Positions 1 through 10,548 of a stretch of 64,000 bases of DNA are shown one piece after another. Each line of letters starts with the position of its first letter. The stretch's first letter is position 1. The notes beneath the pieces were generated by a model that ran no database searches, was not told the origin of the DNA, and was given only the letters and a program-made list of their open reading frames with translations. Position numbers and translations under genes: made by a program. Source of the DNA: Okapia johnstoni (taxonomy: Eukaryota; Chordata; Mammalia; Artiodactyla; Giraffidae); assembly GCA_024291935.2 (NCBI GenBank), contig JAGTYA010000024.1, positions 558,001-622,000 of the forward strand, read 5' to 3'.

Positions 1-1330
1 ATAATCATAAGGGATTTGATTTAGGTCATACCTGAATGGTCTAGTGGTTTTCCCTACTTTCTTCAATTTCAGTCTGAATTTGGCAATAAGGAGTTCATGG
101 TCTGAGCCACAGTCCACTCCCGGTCTTATTTTTGCTGACTATATAGAGCTTCTCCATCTTTGGCTGCAAAGAATATAATCAATCTGATTTCAGTGTTGAC
201 CATCTGGTGATGTCCATATGTAGAGTCTTCTCTTGTGTTGTTGGAAGAGGGTGTTTGCTATGACCAGTGTGTTCTCTTGGCAAAACGCTATTAGCCTTTG
301 CCCTGCTTCATTCTGTACTCCAAGGCCAAATTTGCCTGTTATGCCAGGTGTTTCTTGACTTCCTACTTTTGCATTCCAGTCCCCTATAATGAAAATGACA
401 TCTCTTTTGGGTGTTAGTTCTAAAAGGCCTTGTAGGTCTTCATAGGCCTTGTAGGTTCAACTTCAGCTTCTTCAGCATCACTGGTCGGGGCATAGACTTG
501 GATTACCGTGATATTGAATGGTTGTCTTGCAAACGAACAGAGATCATTCTGTGGTTTTTGAGACTGCATCCAAGTACTGCATTTCGGACTCTTTTGTTGA
601 CCATGATGGCTACTCCATTTCTTCTAAGGGATTCCTGCCCACAGTAGTAGATATAATGGTCATCTGAGTTAAATTCACCCATTCCAGTCCATCTTAGTTC
701 GCTGATTCCTAGAATGTCGACATTCACTCTTGTCATTTCCTGTTTGACCACTTCCAATTTGCCTTGATTCATGGACCTAACATTCCAGGTTCCTATGCAA
801 TATTGCTCTTTACAGCATCAGACTTTGCTTGTATCACCAGTCACATCCACAGCTGGGTATTGTTTTTGCTTTGGGTCCATCCCTTCATTCTTTCTGGAGC
901 TATTTCTCCACTCTTCTCCAGTAGCATATTGGGCACCTACTGACCTGGGGAGTTCATCTTTCAGTGTCCTATCTTTTTGCCTTTTCATACTGTTCATGGG
1001 GTTCTCAAGGCAAGAATACTGAAGTGGTTTGCCATGCCCTTCTCCAGAGGACCACATTCTGTCAGACCTCTCCACCATGACCTGTCCATCTTGGGTGGCC
1101 CCACATGGCATGGCTTAGTTTTACTGAGTTAGACAAGGCTGTGGTCCGTGTGATCAGATTGGCTAGTTTTCTGTGATTATAGTTTCAGTGTGTCTGCCCT
1201 CTGATGCCCTCTCGCAACACCTACCGTCTTACTTGGGTTTCTCTTACCTTGGAGGTGGGGTATCTCTTCACGGCTGCTCCAGCAAAGTGCAGCCGCTGCT
1301 CCTTACCTTGGACAAGGGGGTATCTTATCA
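1..1330 (-). mobile_element. BovB (RTE) LINE, 5' part, cut by window edge
   Basis: Minus-strand copy of the ruminant BovB retrotransposon. It holds the 5' untranslated part (about 1110-1330) and the apurinic-type endonuclease region (1-775); the reverse transcriptase part would lie left of the window. It matches the larger copy at 21.1-24.5 kb almost base for base. Against that copy it has lost bases near 520 and carries a short repeated 'ggccttgtagg' near 426-455, so the endonuclease frame is broken. Confidence 0.92.
503..772 (-). pseudogene. BovB endonuclease N-terminal fragment (broken ORF)
   Basis: Reads MNQGKLEVVKQEMTRVNVDI at the start, the N-terminus of the BovB endonuclease domain, with the conserved GISELRW segment typical of exonuclease/endonuclease/phosphatase-fold LINE nucleases. 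The frame is lost after ISVRLQ near 520-530, where the copy at 23236-23895 continues openly. It is an inactive remnant. Confidence 0.85.
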
Positions 1331-2160
1331 GATTGGATAACCATCACTCAATTTCCTCCTTTAATGTCAACAAAAGATATTCTTAGTCATCTTGGCAACA
1401 CCCTGTATGTATGTCTGTATAGATGAGTATTAACTCCAACTGGGATCCTAGAATAATCCATATCTTTCCCCCAGGCAAGTTATTTGCTTTGGTATTTTGT
1501 TTGTTAACACAAGCACACTCTAAGAAGGTGTGTGCTTGTGTTCCCGTGAGCACAGAGGTACAGAATGTGCATAGTTCTGGCTTGCATATCTCCTAACATA
1601 GGTGTGTTTTCTGTTTGACATACCACACAGCAGCACCCCTTCCTTGGGTAGGCAGGGGGCTGGGGGGTGGGGCACTGGAACCACTGACATCGCCAGAAGA
1701 AGGCCTGGGCCAGGGAGAGGGCAGGACTGGTTTGCCAGGAAAGAGGACCAAGAGTTCTGCATCAAATCCCAAGAGTGAGCTACAACCAACCAGTTTCTTG
1801 TGGGTAACAGCTAGAAACTCTGGACAACTTTCAAAATGCAACCGCCTAAGGCTTCTGGAAAGGGAACAAAAGCAGGCTGGTTTGGAGGAAAATTGAAACT
1901 CAGGGGATGCAGCCAGAGCAAAACGTTTCCTGTTTATTGTCTGAGAGCAGCCACAGCTTTACATGGGGTGGCCAGAGCTTTGGTAGGAAGCCCACCTTCT
2001 CTCTGGTCAGCAGAACCAGGAAAGAAGCCCAGGGTAACCAGGCTTTCTGGAAATAGGGGGGGAATCACAGGAGAGAGTCACAGAGAAGAACCCCAGATTC
2101 TGTGTATAAACCCTCCCCAAGTTTTCAGCATCCCTCTGTGTGTGCACCCCTCTGACCCCT
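1331..2160. other. Unclassified sequence between repeats
   Basis: No repeat family, exon with splice borders or protein similarity recognised. Open frames here (for example about 1615-2160) have ordinary low-complexity composition and no recognisable domain. Confidence 0.5.
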
Positions 2161-2162
2161 CT

Positions 2163-2370
2163 GAAGTGAAGTCGCTCAGTCATGTCCGACTCTTTGAGAC
2201 TCCATGGACTTTAGCCTACAAGGCTCCTCTGTCCATGGGATTTTCCAGGCAAGAGTACTGGAGTGGGTTGCCATTTCCTTCTCCAGGGGATCTTCCCGAC
2301 CCAGGGATCAAGCCTGGGTCTCCTGCACTGCAGGCAGACACTTTACCATCTGAGACACCAGGGAAGCCTC
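2163..2370 (-). mobile_element. Bov-tA type SINE
   Basis: Begins on the + strand with the BovB-like tail (gtcgctcagtcatgtccgac) and ends with the tRNA-derived head (ccagggaagcc). This gives a complete minus-strand ruminant SINE of about 208 bp. Confidence 0.92.
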
Positions 2371-3003
2371 TGACCCCTCTAGGTAGGGACAAATTAACTG
2401 ATCCTCTTCCCATGGTGAAGCCTCCTTACAACCCACCTCCTATCTTACAACAATTGAGCCTTCATGAAGCTGTTTTTTTCCCATCACACTGCTTCTGTTC
2501 TGTGTAGCAGCACGGAGGTCCCCACCATGGACCTTCCCCTTGATAGAAGTACCCACTTAGAAGACAAAAGAAGCAAAGGCTGTCATGTGGAGGGATTTGC
2601 AGAAATATTATTAATAGAAGTGGGAACTCGGCACAAGCTTCACTGTTCATTCAACCATTTCCTCCTCTGGTCCACCCTCACTCCTTGTGGTGCCCAGCCC
2701 TTCTGACACTTTGGAGCTTCCTGGGAGATCCCAGACCAAGGTAGAGTCCAAGAAAGTTTCCTCCCCCTTCCCAAGTGCAGGGCAGACCCTTGCAGCCATA
2801 TCCCCTGGGGGTGGCAAGTCCAGTGTGGAACTGCCTGATCCCAGATCTGCCAGGGATGGCAGCCAGTGCCATCGGGGACTCGCTCAGGAAACATGGAGAT
2901 CCCACTAGCTATCCCCAGAATATCAGACATGGAGAACCCGTGAAAGGTCCACCTTTTGCAGTCAAGTGGTTGGGCTTCTAAGCCAGCCATAGTTGAGTGA
3001 AGC
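2371..3003. other. Unclassified sequence between repeats
   Basis: No gene, repeat or splice-bordered exon recognised. Overlapping open frames on both strands are short and unlike any family I know. Confidence 0.5.
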
Positions 3004-3145
3004 TGTCGTTGTTGTTCAATCACTAAATTGTGTCCAACTCTTTGAGACCCCATGGACTGCAGCACTCCAGGTTTCCCTGTCCTTCACCATCTCCCAGAAT
3101 TTGCTCACACTCATGTCCATTGATTCAGTGTTGCTACCCAATGAA
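3004..3145 (-). mobile_element. BovB 3'-end fragment
   Basis: A gttgttgttcaatcac tail followed by the recognisable BovB 3' sequence (accccatggactgcagca, ccatctcccagaatttgctc). It is 5'-truncated at about 140 bp and diverged, so old. Confidence 0.85.
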
Positions 3146-3269
3146 GCTAAGACTAAGCTAAGACTTGGGTTCCCCTTCTCCTGGCAGCAGAAAATCATAA
3201 CGGTGGAGGAAGGTGACAACAACTCCACTAACACCCAGGGTCCAGGGCATGAAGTTGCCTGCCTGAAAG

Positions 3270-3465
3270 GCACAACTTCTTTTTTTCTTTTTAACTTTTT
3301 ATTTTAAATTGGAGTATAGCTGATTCACAATGTTGTGATAGTTTCAGGTGGATGGCAAAGAGACTCAGCCATACATATATGTGTGTCCATTCTTCCCTAA
3401 CTCCCCTCCCATCCAGTCAGCCACATAGTGTTGAGCAGAGTTCCTTGTGAAACACAAAATTTCTT
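3270..3465 (-). mobile_element. L1 3'-UTR fragment
   Basis: A T-rich stretch, then the ruminant L1 3' pattern (ttggagtatagctgattcac, gtttcaggtggatggcaaag). The same pattern recurs in the L1 pieces at 6.6, 11.6, 19.1, 28.0, 30.05 and 36.1 kb. Confidence 0.75.
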
Positions 3466-3970
3466 TGAAGTGTCATATTGTCTCTTAACAATTCATCCCA
3501 TGCCATTCATTTTCACAGCTTGTTTAATAATGTGAATTGCTTTCAACTGCTCCCCATGGAGTGAGGTCCACATGTGTGGGAGAGACCTCAGGAAGCTTCT
3601 GCCGTGGTTGCAGGCCATGAGAACAGGGCCTCAGGTGAGGAGGGGCAGGTTTGAGCAGTTCTCCTCCGGGAGGTGGAGAGGACACAGTCACCCTGAGGCT
3701 CCTGGACAGAATGCAGCTGAAGACAGAGGCTGCAAGGGAACGGGAGGGGCAAAGTCTCAGGGCTTCCCTCACCATTTAAGCCAAGACTTTCCTGTCCAGA
3801 CCATAAATGTGTTTGTGTGCTCATGAACTGTCAAATATCAAACTTATCTCAGGACCCAATCCTTAAGTCAGTTCACCTTTTTTGGAAGGAAATAATGGTG
3901 CTTCTACTACTAATTTCAAGGGATTTAGACAGTTACAATTTGAGATGAGATTTTCTGCTTCAGTTTCTCT
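3466..3970. other. Unclassified sequence
   Basis: No gene or repeat recognised between the L1 fragment and the BovB copy. Confidence 0.45.
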
Positions 3971-4530
3971 GCTGGTGTGGTTCAGTTGCTCAGTCGTGTC
4001 CAACTCTTTGCGACCCCATGGACTGCAGCATGCCAGGCTTTCCTGTCCTTTACCATCTCCCAGAGTTTGCTCAAACTCATGTCCACTGAGTCGATGATGC
4101 CATCCAACCATCTCATCCTCTGTCGTCCCCTTCTCCTGCCCTCAATCTTTCCCAGCATCAGGGGATTTTCAAATGAGTCAGTTCTTCACATCAGGTGGCC
4201 AAAGGACTGGAGATTCAGCCTCAGCATCAGTCCTTCCAAGGAATATTCAGGGCTGATTTCCTTTAGGGTTGATTGGTTGGATCTCCTTGCAGTCCAAGGG
4301 ACTCTGAAGAGTCTTCTCTAACACCACAGTTCAAAAGCATCAATTCTTCAGCACTCAGCTTTCTTTACAGTCCAACTCTCACATCCATATATGACTACCA
4401 GAAAAACCATAGTTTTGACTCTACAGATCTTTGTTGTCAAAGGAATGTCTCTACTTTTTAATACGCTGTCCAGGTTTGTCATAGTTTTCTTCATAGAGCA
4501 AGCGTCTTTTAATTTCAGAGCTGCAGTTTC
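3971..4530 (-). mobile_element. BovB 3' portion
   Basis: A minus-strand 5'-truncated BovB containing the end of the reverse transcriptase ORF ([13 protein letters not shown] type, decoded around 4348-4420) and the 3' end at about 3971. It carries several frameshifts relative to the younger copies at 7.2 and 37.2 kb. Confidence 0.9.
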
Positions 4531-5605
4531 TCTGAACAGGCAACAAAACTGTTCCAAGGAGATTGTAATACCAGGAAAGACCACTAGATGGGGAGTGCAG
4601 CCAGCTAGAGCCCAAGTCAGGAAGGAAACGGGTACCCAGTCCCAGGGAATGCAGACATTGGGTGCTGAAATGAGAAAGGTGAAGGCAGTGACAGGCTCCT
4701 TCCTTGCTTTGTGTTCACATGGTGTGTCTGGAGCTGGGTGGTCATAGCAGAGAGGCATGAGGTGGGTTCAGTGGGTCTCAGGGAGTGTAGTACAGCTCAA
4801 AGGTAACCAGGGTACAGGGGAAAGTGGTCCTTGTCGAGTTGTTGATACCACGTCAACCATCTCCTTGGAGCTCAGGCCCAGGGCCCCAGCTGAAGGACTG
4901 TGGGTGATGATGCCAACTGCAACTGTGGACAGGACTGTGCCCTGGGCCAGCCTCTTCCTTCCTTGGACTGCACAAGGACCGTAGGTTTCCTTGGGGGCAT
5001 TTCTCACAGATGGCCCCCAGACCTTCTGAAAGAGGCCCAGATGGACTTCTGGTGATGCCCAGTGGTCCTCTTCTCTTCCTCACTCCCCACTACCCTCAGC
5101 CTGTAATCCTTTATTCTGCTTAGATGTCTCTGCCCAACCCCCTTCCAAGGATTCGCTGTCTTCCCTGTAGAAAGGATCACATTTCCAGCCCAACAGTTCC
5201 TCTTGCTTCTTAAAAACTTTGCAGCCTCACAAGCCCACAGCTCCACCCCTTAGCACAGTCATTGAGGTTCTACTCAGTGAGAGAAGGGGGCTCCACCTCA
5301 CCTCAGTTTCTAAAAACTGAAATATTGCCACCAAATGGCCACGGAGCCCACTCAGGGATAACTGTGTCACGACCACACATGCAGGGGGCATCGTTCCTGG
5401 CTTCTCCACTCATCTAGGGCACACGTGAACAGAAACCCAAGGAGGGAGACATATACCCATGTGCTGGACCCAGTTTAGGATGAGAGTAGAGACCCCAAGA
5501 GTGCATCCCTTTTTCTCACCTGAGTTCCAAACCTGCAGACAGACAAAAAAGTGAGTAATTCAAAATACCATCTTTCTTCATGATAAAAGCTGGACTGGGC
5601 TTAGA
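4531..5605. other. GC-richer unclassified sequence
   Basis: Apparently single-copy sequence of moderate GC. No splice-bordered exon, protein domain or repeat family recognised. Confidence 0.45.
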
Positions 5606-5608
5606 GTG

Positions 5609-5632
5609 GTGGTTTGTGTGTGTGTGTGTGTG
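5609..5632 (+). repeat. (TG)n microsatellite
   Basis: An uninterrupted run of about twelve TG units directly abutting the tail of the next SINE, where such dinucleotide tracts commonly seed. Confidence 0.9.
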
Positions 5633-5840
5633 TAAGCTCAGTCTTACCCAACTCTCTGTGACCCCAGGGACTGTAGCCCGCCAGGCTCCTCTGTCCACGG
5701 AATTCTCGGGCAAGAATACTCGAGTGGGTTGCCATTTCCTTCTCCAGGGGATCTTCCTGACCCAGGGATCAAATCTGCACCTCCTACATCTCTTGCTTTG
5801 GCAGGCAGATTCTTTACCACTGAGCCACCTGGGAAGCCCA
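5633..5840 (-). mobile_element. Bov-tA type SINE
   Basis: Complete minus-strand SINE: BovB-like tail (gctcagtcttacccaactc), body (gaatactcgagtgggttgcc) and head ending cacctgggaagccc. Confidence 0.92.
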
Positions 5841-6615
5841 GTGCTGTGGCTTAGTATGTGACAAAGAAAGAGATCCCTAAAACTGAACCTCAGAATCAGG
5901 CTCATCCACACAGCATCACACAGCTCCAAGCACTCACACCCCACCCCCACCTCACTCCCCCACCCCTGGCCCCATGCACTTGACCTTGGAGGGGCTGACA
6001 GAGCCCCAGCCTCTGCAGGCAGGATGAACCCAGGGAGACCCAGCAAGGAGCAGATTCACCCCTTCCACCCACCCCCAATCAGTCTCCCAGGAGGAGGGAG
6101 GAGCAGGGGGTCCAGGCGAGCCCCACTGACTGATGTGCTGCCTGCCGGCCTGAGTGTAACCACCTGGGTCCCAGGCGCCTGCTTCCCTTCTCTTCAGCTC
6201 CTACAGAGGAGCCAGGGATCTTGATCCTTTGGCCCCAGGGGCCACACTGGCTGCTGCTTCCTCCTGCCCTGCAGGTTCAATTCCCAGATCCCACTGTCTC
6301 GTCTCAGGGACAGGTCTCGGGTCCCCACAGGGCTCTCCCAGCGTGGAGACCACTCCCACTACTCAAGTCTGAACGGAAGCTGCTCCTGGTGACGCCTGTG
6401 AAGTCCGTCGCCCTGGCAAATCCTGTGCCCCATGGTCGCTCCTCAAGCATGGCCTCTCCTGCTCTGTGAGTTTCCAGGCCTGATAACTGGGCTCCCCCTG
6501 TGATAGCAGAAACGCTCCCACTTCAGTGCTCCTTGCAGCCATGGAACATGCCCCAGGCGTCTCCTTATTTCCTTCAATCACTCCAGCAGGGTCTGTAGGA
6601 GGAGTTCAACATCCT
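5841..6615. other. GC-rich unclassified segment
   Basis: Cytosine-rich, possibly single-copy sequence. Open frames on both strands (for example 6024-6224 and 6221-6469) show no recognisable domain and no supporting splice structure. I see no gene here. Confidence 0.45.
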
Positions 6616-6705
6616 TCTTTCTTTTTTTTTTTTTAATTGAAGTTATAGATGATGTTGTGTCAATTTATACCTTACAGCAAAGTGATACAGTTGTACACAT
6701 ATATC
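6616..6705 (-). mobile_element. Short L1 3' fragment
   Basis: A poly-T stretch followed by 'aattgaagttatagatgatg' and 'cagcaaagtgatacagttg', the ruminant L1 3'-UTR pattern, cut off by the next SINE. Confidence 0.7.
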
Positions 6706-6915
6706 AAAGTGTGTTAGTCACTCAGATGTGTCTGACTCTGTGTGACCCCATGGACTGTAGCCCACCAAACTCCTGTGTCATGGAATTCTCCAGGCAAGAA
6801 TAAAGGAGTGGGTTGTTATTCCTTTCTCCAGGGGATCTTCCCAACCCAGGGATCAAACCTGGGTCCCCTGCATTGCAGGCAGATTCTTTACCATCAGAGC
6901 CATCAGGTATGCCTG
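6706..6915 (-). mobile_element. Bov-tA type SINE
   Basis: A minus-strand SINE with a degraded tail (gttagtcactcagatgtgtc) and head (agagccatcaggtatgcc). An AT-rich tatata tract follows to about 6990. Confidence 0.9.
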
Positions 6916-7240
6916 TTTATATATACATTCTCATACATATATATTAACATATATATATATTCTTTTCCCTTATATATATTCTTTTCCTATTTATCATAGG
7001 ACAAACCAGCATCTTAAGCTGGTCCTTTCCTTTCCCAAACCTGAGTGAGTATGACTTTATTTCCTAGATCAAAGAAACTGCTTTCTCCACAGAGGACTTG
7101 GGGTGCCTCAGACCCCTCACTGCTCTCACGGGTATGGTGCGGGCCCAGCTTTCTCTGACCCACGGGAAGGTCTCCTCCAGGGGCCAGGTGAAGCCCTAGC
7201 TAGGGAGTGTCTATCCTGTGGATGATCCAACCTTAGCTAG

Positions 7241-9090
7241 TTCAGTTCAGTTCAGTTCAGTCGCTCAGTCATGTCCGACTCTTTGTGACCCCATGGACTG
7301 CAGCACACCAGGCTTCCCTGTCCATCACCAACTCCCTGAGCCCACCCAATCCCATGTCCATCGAGTCGGTGATGCCATCCAACCATCTCATCCTCAGTCA
7401 TCCCCTTCTCCTCCTGCCCTCAATCTTTCCCAGCACCAGGGTCTTTTCAAATGAGTCACCTCTTCGCATGAGGTGGCCGAAGTATTGGAGTTTCAGCTTC
7501 AACATCAGTCCTTCCAGTGAACACCCAGGACTGATTTCCTTTAGGATGGACTGGTTGGATCTCCTTGTAGTCCAAGGGACTCTCAAGAGTCTTCTCCAAC
7601 ACCGCAGTTCAAATGCATCAATTCTTTGGCACTCAGCTTTCTTTATAGTCCAGCTCTCACATCCATACATGACCACTGGAAAAACCATAGCCTTGACTAG
7701 ACGGACCTTTGCTGGCAAATTAATGTCTCTGCTTTTTAACATGCTATCTATGTTGGTCATAACTTTCCTTCCAAGGAGTAAGCGTCTTTTAATTTCATGG
7801 CTGCAATCACCATCTGCAGTGATTTTGGAGCCCCCCAAAATAAAGTCTGACACTGTTTCCCCATCTATTTCCCAAGAAGTGATGGGACCAGATGCCATGA
7901 TCTTAGTTTTCTGAATGTTGAGCTTTAAGCCAACTTTTTCACTCTCCTCTTTCACTTTCATCAAGAGGCTCTTTAGTTCTTCTTCACTTTCTGCCATAAG
8001 GGTGGTGTCATCTGCATATCTGAGGTTATTGCTATTTCTCCCGGCAATCTTGTTTCCAGCCTGTGCTTCCTCCAGCCCAGCGTTTCTCATGATGTACTCT
8101 GCATATAAGTTAAATAAGCAAGGTGACAATATACAGCCTTGACGTACTCCTTTTCCTATTTGGAACCAGTCTATTGTTCCATGTCCAGTTCTAACTGTTG
8201 CTTCCTGACCTGCATATAGGTTTCTCAAGAGGCAGGTCAGGTGGTCTGGTATTCCCATCTCTTTCAGAATTTTCCACAGTTTATTGTGATCCACACAGTC
8301 AAAGGCTTTGGCATAGTCAATAAAGTAGAAGTAGATGTTTTTCTGGAACTCTCTTGCTTTTTTGATGATCCACCAGATGTTGGCAATTTGATTTCTGGTT
8401 CCTCTGCCTTTTCTAAAACCAGCTTGAACATCTGGAAGTTCACGGTTCACATATTGCTGAAGCCTGGCTTGGAGAATTTTGAGCATTACTTTACTAGCAT
8501 GTGAGATGAGTGCAATTGTGCGGTAGTTTGAGCATTCTTTGGCATTGCTTTTCTTTGGGACTGGAATGAAAACTGACCTTTTCCAGTCCTGTGGCCACTG
8601 CTGAGTTTTCCAGATTTGCTGGCATGTTGAGTGCAGCACTTTCACAGCGTCATCTTTCAGGATTTGAAATAGCTCAACTGGAATTTCATCCACTAGCTTT
8701 GTTTGTAGTGATGCTTCCTAAGGCCCACATGACTTCACATTCCAGGATGTCTGGCTCTAGGTGAGTGATCACACCATCGTGATTATCTAGGTCGTGAAGA
8801 TCTTTTTTGTACAGTTCTTCTGTGTATTCTTGCCACCTCTTCTTAATATCTTCTGCTTCTGTTAGGTCCATACCATTTTTGTCCTTTATTGAGCCCATCT
8901 TTGCATGAAATGTTCCCTTGGTATCTCTAATTTTCTTGAAGAGATCTCTAGTCTTTCCCATTCTATTGTTTTCTTCTATTTCTTAGCACTGATATCTGAG
9001 GAAGGCTTTCTTATCTCTCCTTGCTATTCTTTGGAACTCTGCATTCAAATGGATATATCTTTCCTTTTCTCCTTTGCTTTTCCTCAGCTA
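7241..9090 (-). mobile_element. BovB LINE, 3' 1.85 kb
   Basis: A minus-strand 5'-truncated BovB. Its 3' end is the (gttca)n tail at 7241-7260. It contains nearly the whole reverse transcriptase region, then ends within the linker between endonuclease and reverse transcriptase near 9090. It shows little divergence from the 37.2 kb copy, so it is relatively young. Confidence 0.94.
7398..8693 (-). pseudogene. BovB reverse transcriptase, 431-residue open segment
   Basis: Reverse transcriptase of an RTE-clade non-LTR retrotransposon. Motifs seen in order are [10 protein letters not shown] (about residue 90), [13 protein letters not shown] (motif A with catalytic Asp), [19 protein letters not shown] (motif B), [12 protein letters not shown] (catalytic YADD at 8007-8018) and a C-terminal CESWTIKKAECQRIDAFELR block. 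The upstream part continues in another frame at 8686-8961 (GKTRDLFKKIRDTKG), so a frameshift near 8690 and the missing endonuclease half make it non-autonomous. It has no link to the host gene. Confidence 0.9.
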
Positions 9091-9880
9091 AGTGGCCTCT
9101 AATACCAAGTTCTCATCTTGGAGACCCTAAGCAAGCCCACAGAAAAGCTGGCAGGTTTATATCAACATGCAGTATGGCGATGACCTGGTCCACCAGCTGC
9201 CCAGGGACAGAGAGGAGAGAGGGGACCCTAGACAAGGTAGGTGTGGTCTGTGCCAGCCTTGTGTGCACCCCGTGTCCCATGGAGTCAGGGGCAGAGGACA
9301 GTCCTGCTCAGAAGAGGCTCAGCTCAGTAGTCCTGCTACCCCTGGAGTGAGGGGGGAGGGTGGAGTCCACACGTGTGCAGGACCTGGTACCACTGAGACC
9401 CAGCCCACTGGTAAAGATGTCCTCATTGGAGTTCTGGGGTCTGTCCTGACCACAGTGAAAAGAAAGAAGTGAACATAGAGTAGAAACCCTCCTCTTATCT
9501 TCACACATGATTTGGTTTCATGCTGACTCGCAATCTGGTAACTTCTGATCGTTTGTGGAAGGATGACAGAATCTGAGTGAAAAATCTATGGACAGACACA
9601 ACTCCAGGGCCAAGTGTCACCCCCTCAGCTGGGGTTACCTGCTTGTTCATTTCTACATGATCTGGGTTCTAACCTCCATTTCCACCTGGAGAGAAGCCTC
9701 TCGCCTCTGCATTCCCATGACAGTGTCCCAGGTTTCTGCTCATCACCCCTGGCTATGCCGGTGAAGTAACCCTGTAGTCGGGGCACCTTAGACCCTTGCA
9801 CCTAAGATGTCAACCCTCATCATCAACTGGACTCCAGTCTTCAGCCCCAGGGCCTTGGAGGTTCTTCTCCTACCCCTGGC
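9091..9880. other. Unclassified sequence upstream of SP100
   Basis: Mixed-composition sequence with no repeat recognised. It lies within 1.5 kb upstream of the SP100 start codon and may include distal promoter sequence. Confidence 0.4.
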
Positions 9881-9884
9881 TGAC

Positions 9885-9893
9885 TTCCAGGAA
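9885..9893 (+). promoter_or_regulatory. Possible GAS element upstream of SP100
   Basis: TTCCAGGAA fits the TTCNNNGAA consensus bound by STAT1 dimers. It is about 630 bp upstream of the SP100 ATG. A single 9-bp match is weak evidence; I give it weight only because SP100 is known to be interferon-gamma responsive. Confidence 0.3.
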
Positions 9894-10347
9894 CGCTTAA
9901 AATGTTCTCCCCACTTTATAAAGCTGAGCATTTGGGCTTGCTCCTGCTCGGTGTCCAAAAGCTGGGACCTGACTCGGTTGGTCCAGGCTCTCCCACAGCC
10001 TGGAGAGAGGATCTGAAGTCTCTGTCTTTCCCTCTTCCCCTGACAACCATCTCAGCAAAGGGGAAGGGGCACAACTGAGTTTGCCCTTGACCCCATACTA
10101 AACTCTGAACCGCCCTGAGAAGGCAGAAGCCTGAGGACAGTTGGGGTCACGCAAATGTTGTTGCTGTCTTTGCACAAACAGGTGGACCCCTGGGAGCTGG
10201 CCCTGCCCCTCCCTTGGCCCTCCAGGCCCTGAGTGTCTCTCCTTGTCTTGCATCCCTGGGACCACATGTCTTGATGGCTGGAAGCACCAGGGAGCTGCAG
10301 ATGGAGGGAGGGAGCCGGTGTCTGCCAAGCACAGCTCACTGGCAAGT

Positions 10348-10365
10348 ACTTTCACTTCTCTTTTC
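10348..10365 (-). promoter_or_regulatory. ISRE / IRF-binding element of the SP100 promoter
   Basis: The minus strand reads GAAAAGAGAAGTGAAAGT. It contains GAGAAGTGAAAGT, the same core as the PRDI-type IRF site of the interferon-beta promoter, with repeated GAAA-like half sites. It sits about 155-170 bp upstream of the SP100 start codon, next to a GC box. SP100 is an interferon-induced gene, so this is the likely response element. Confidence 0.7.
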
Positions 10366-10373
10366 CCCTCCAT

Positions 10374-10379
10374 GGGCGG
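10374..10379 (+). promoter_or_regulatory. GC box (Sp1-type)
   Basis: GGGCGG inside the locally GC-rich stretch 10365-10440 (ccaccggccccgggtg). No TATA box is visible between here and the ATG. Transcription probably starts between about 10380 and 10470. Confidence 0.45.
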
Positions 10380-10516
10380 AGCCACCGGCCCCGGGTGAGA
10401 CCCAGAGCTGACTTCCTGCTCCGGGCTCAGGGCTCCAGTGGCCTCTCTGGACCCAGGCTAGGGAGACTGGAAGAATCGGAGGGAAAGCTCAGGCCCAGGC
10501 CAGGCCGGATGGGAAA

Positions 10517-10548
10517 ATGGCTGGAGGGGGCAGAGAGCTCAGCACCAG
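10517..10548 (+). CDS. SP100: SP100 exon 1, coding part
   Basis: First coding exon of the nuclear body protein SP100, a PML-body scaffold and interferon-induced chromatin regulator. ATG at 10517 gives MAGGGRELSTR, which differs from the human start MAGGGGDLSTR at only two residues. The last codon is split as AG before the donor gtcagt at 10549, so the exon ends in phase 2. An upstream ATG at 10509 is in another frame. The 5' UTR lies upstream in GC-rich sequence with no TATA box, next to an IRF-type element. The coding part is only 32 nt, so the call rests on the match plus donor, promoter context and correct order relative to the downstream exons. Confidence 0.85.

Noticed and set aside
1615..2507. 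Long plus-strand open frames (93 and 223 residues)
   Set aside because: The second runs through a Bov-tA SINE, and the rest has no domain, splice borders or codon pattern suggesting a gene.
5516..6046. 176-residue minus-strand open frame
   Set aside because: Most of its middle is translated SINE sequence (LPRWLSGKESACQSKRC type), a familiar artefact.
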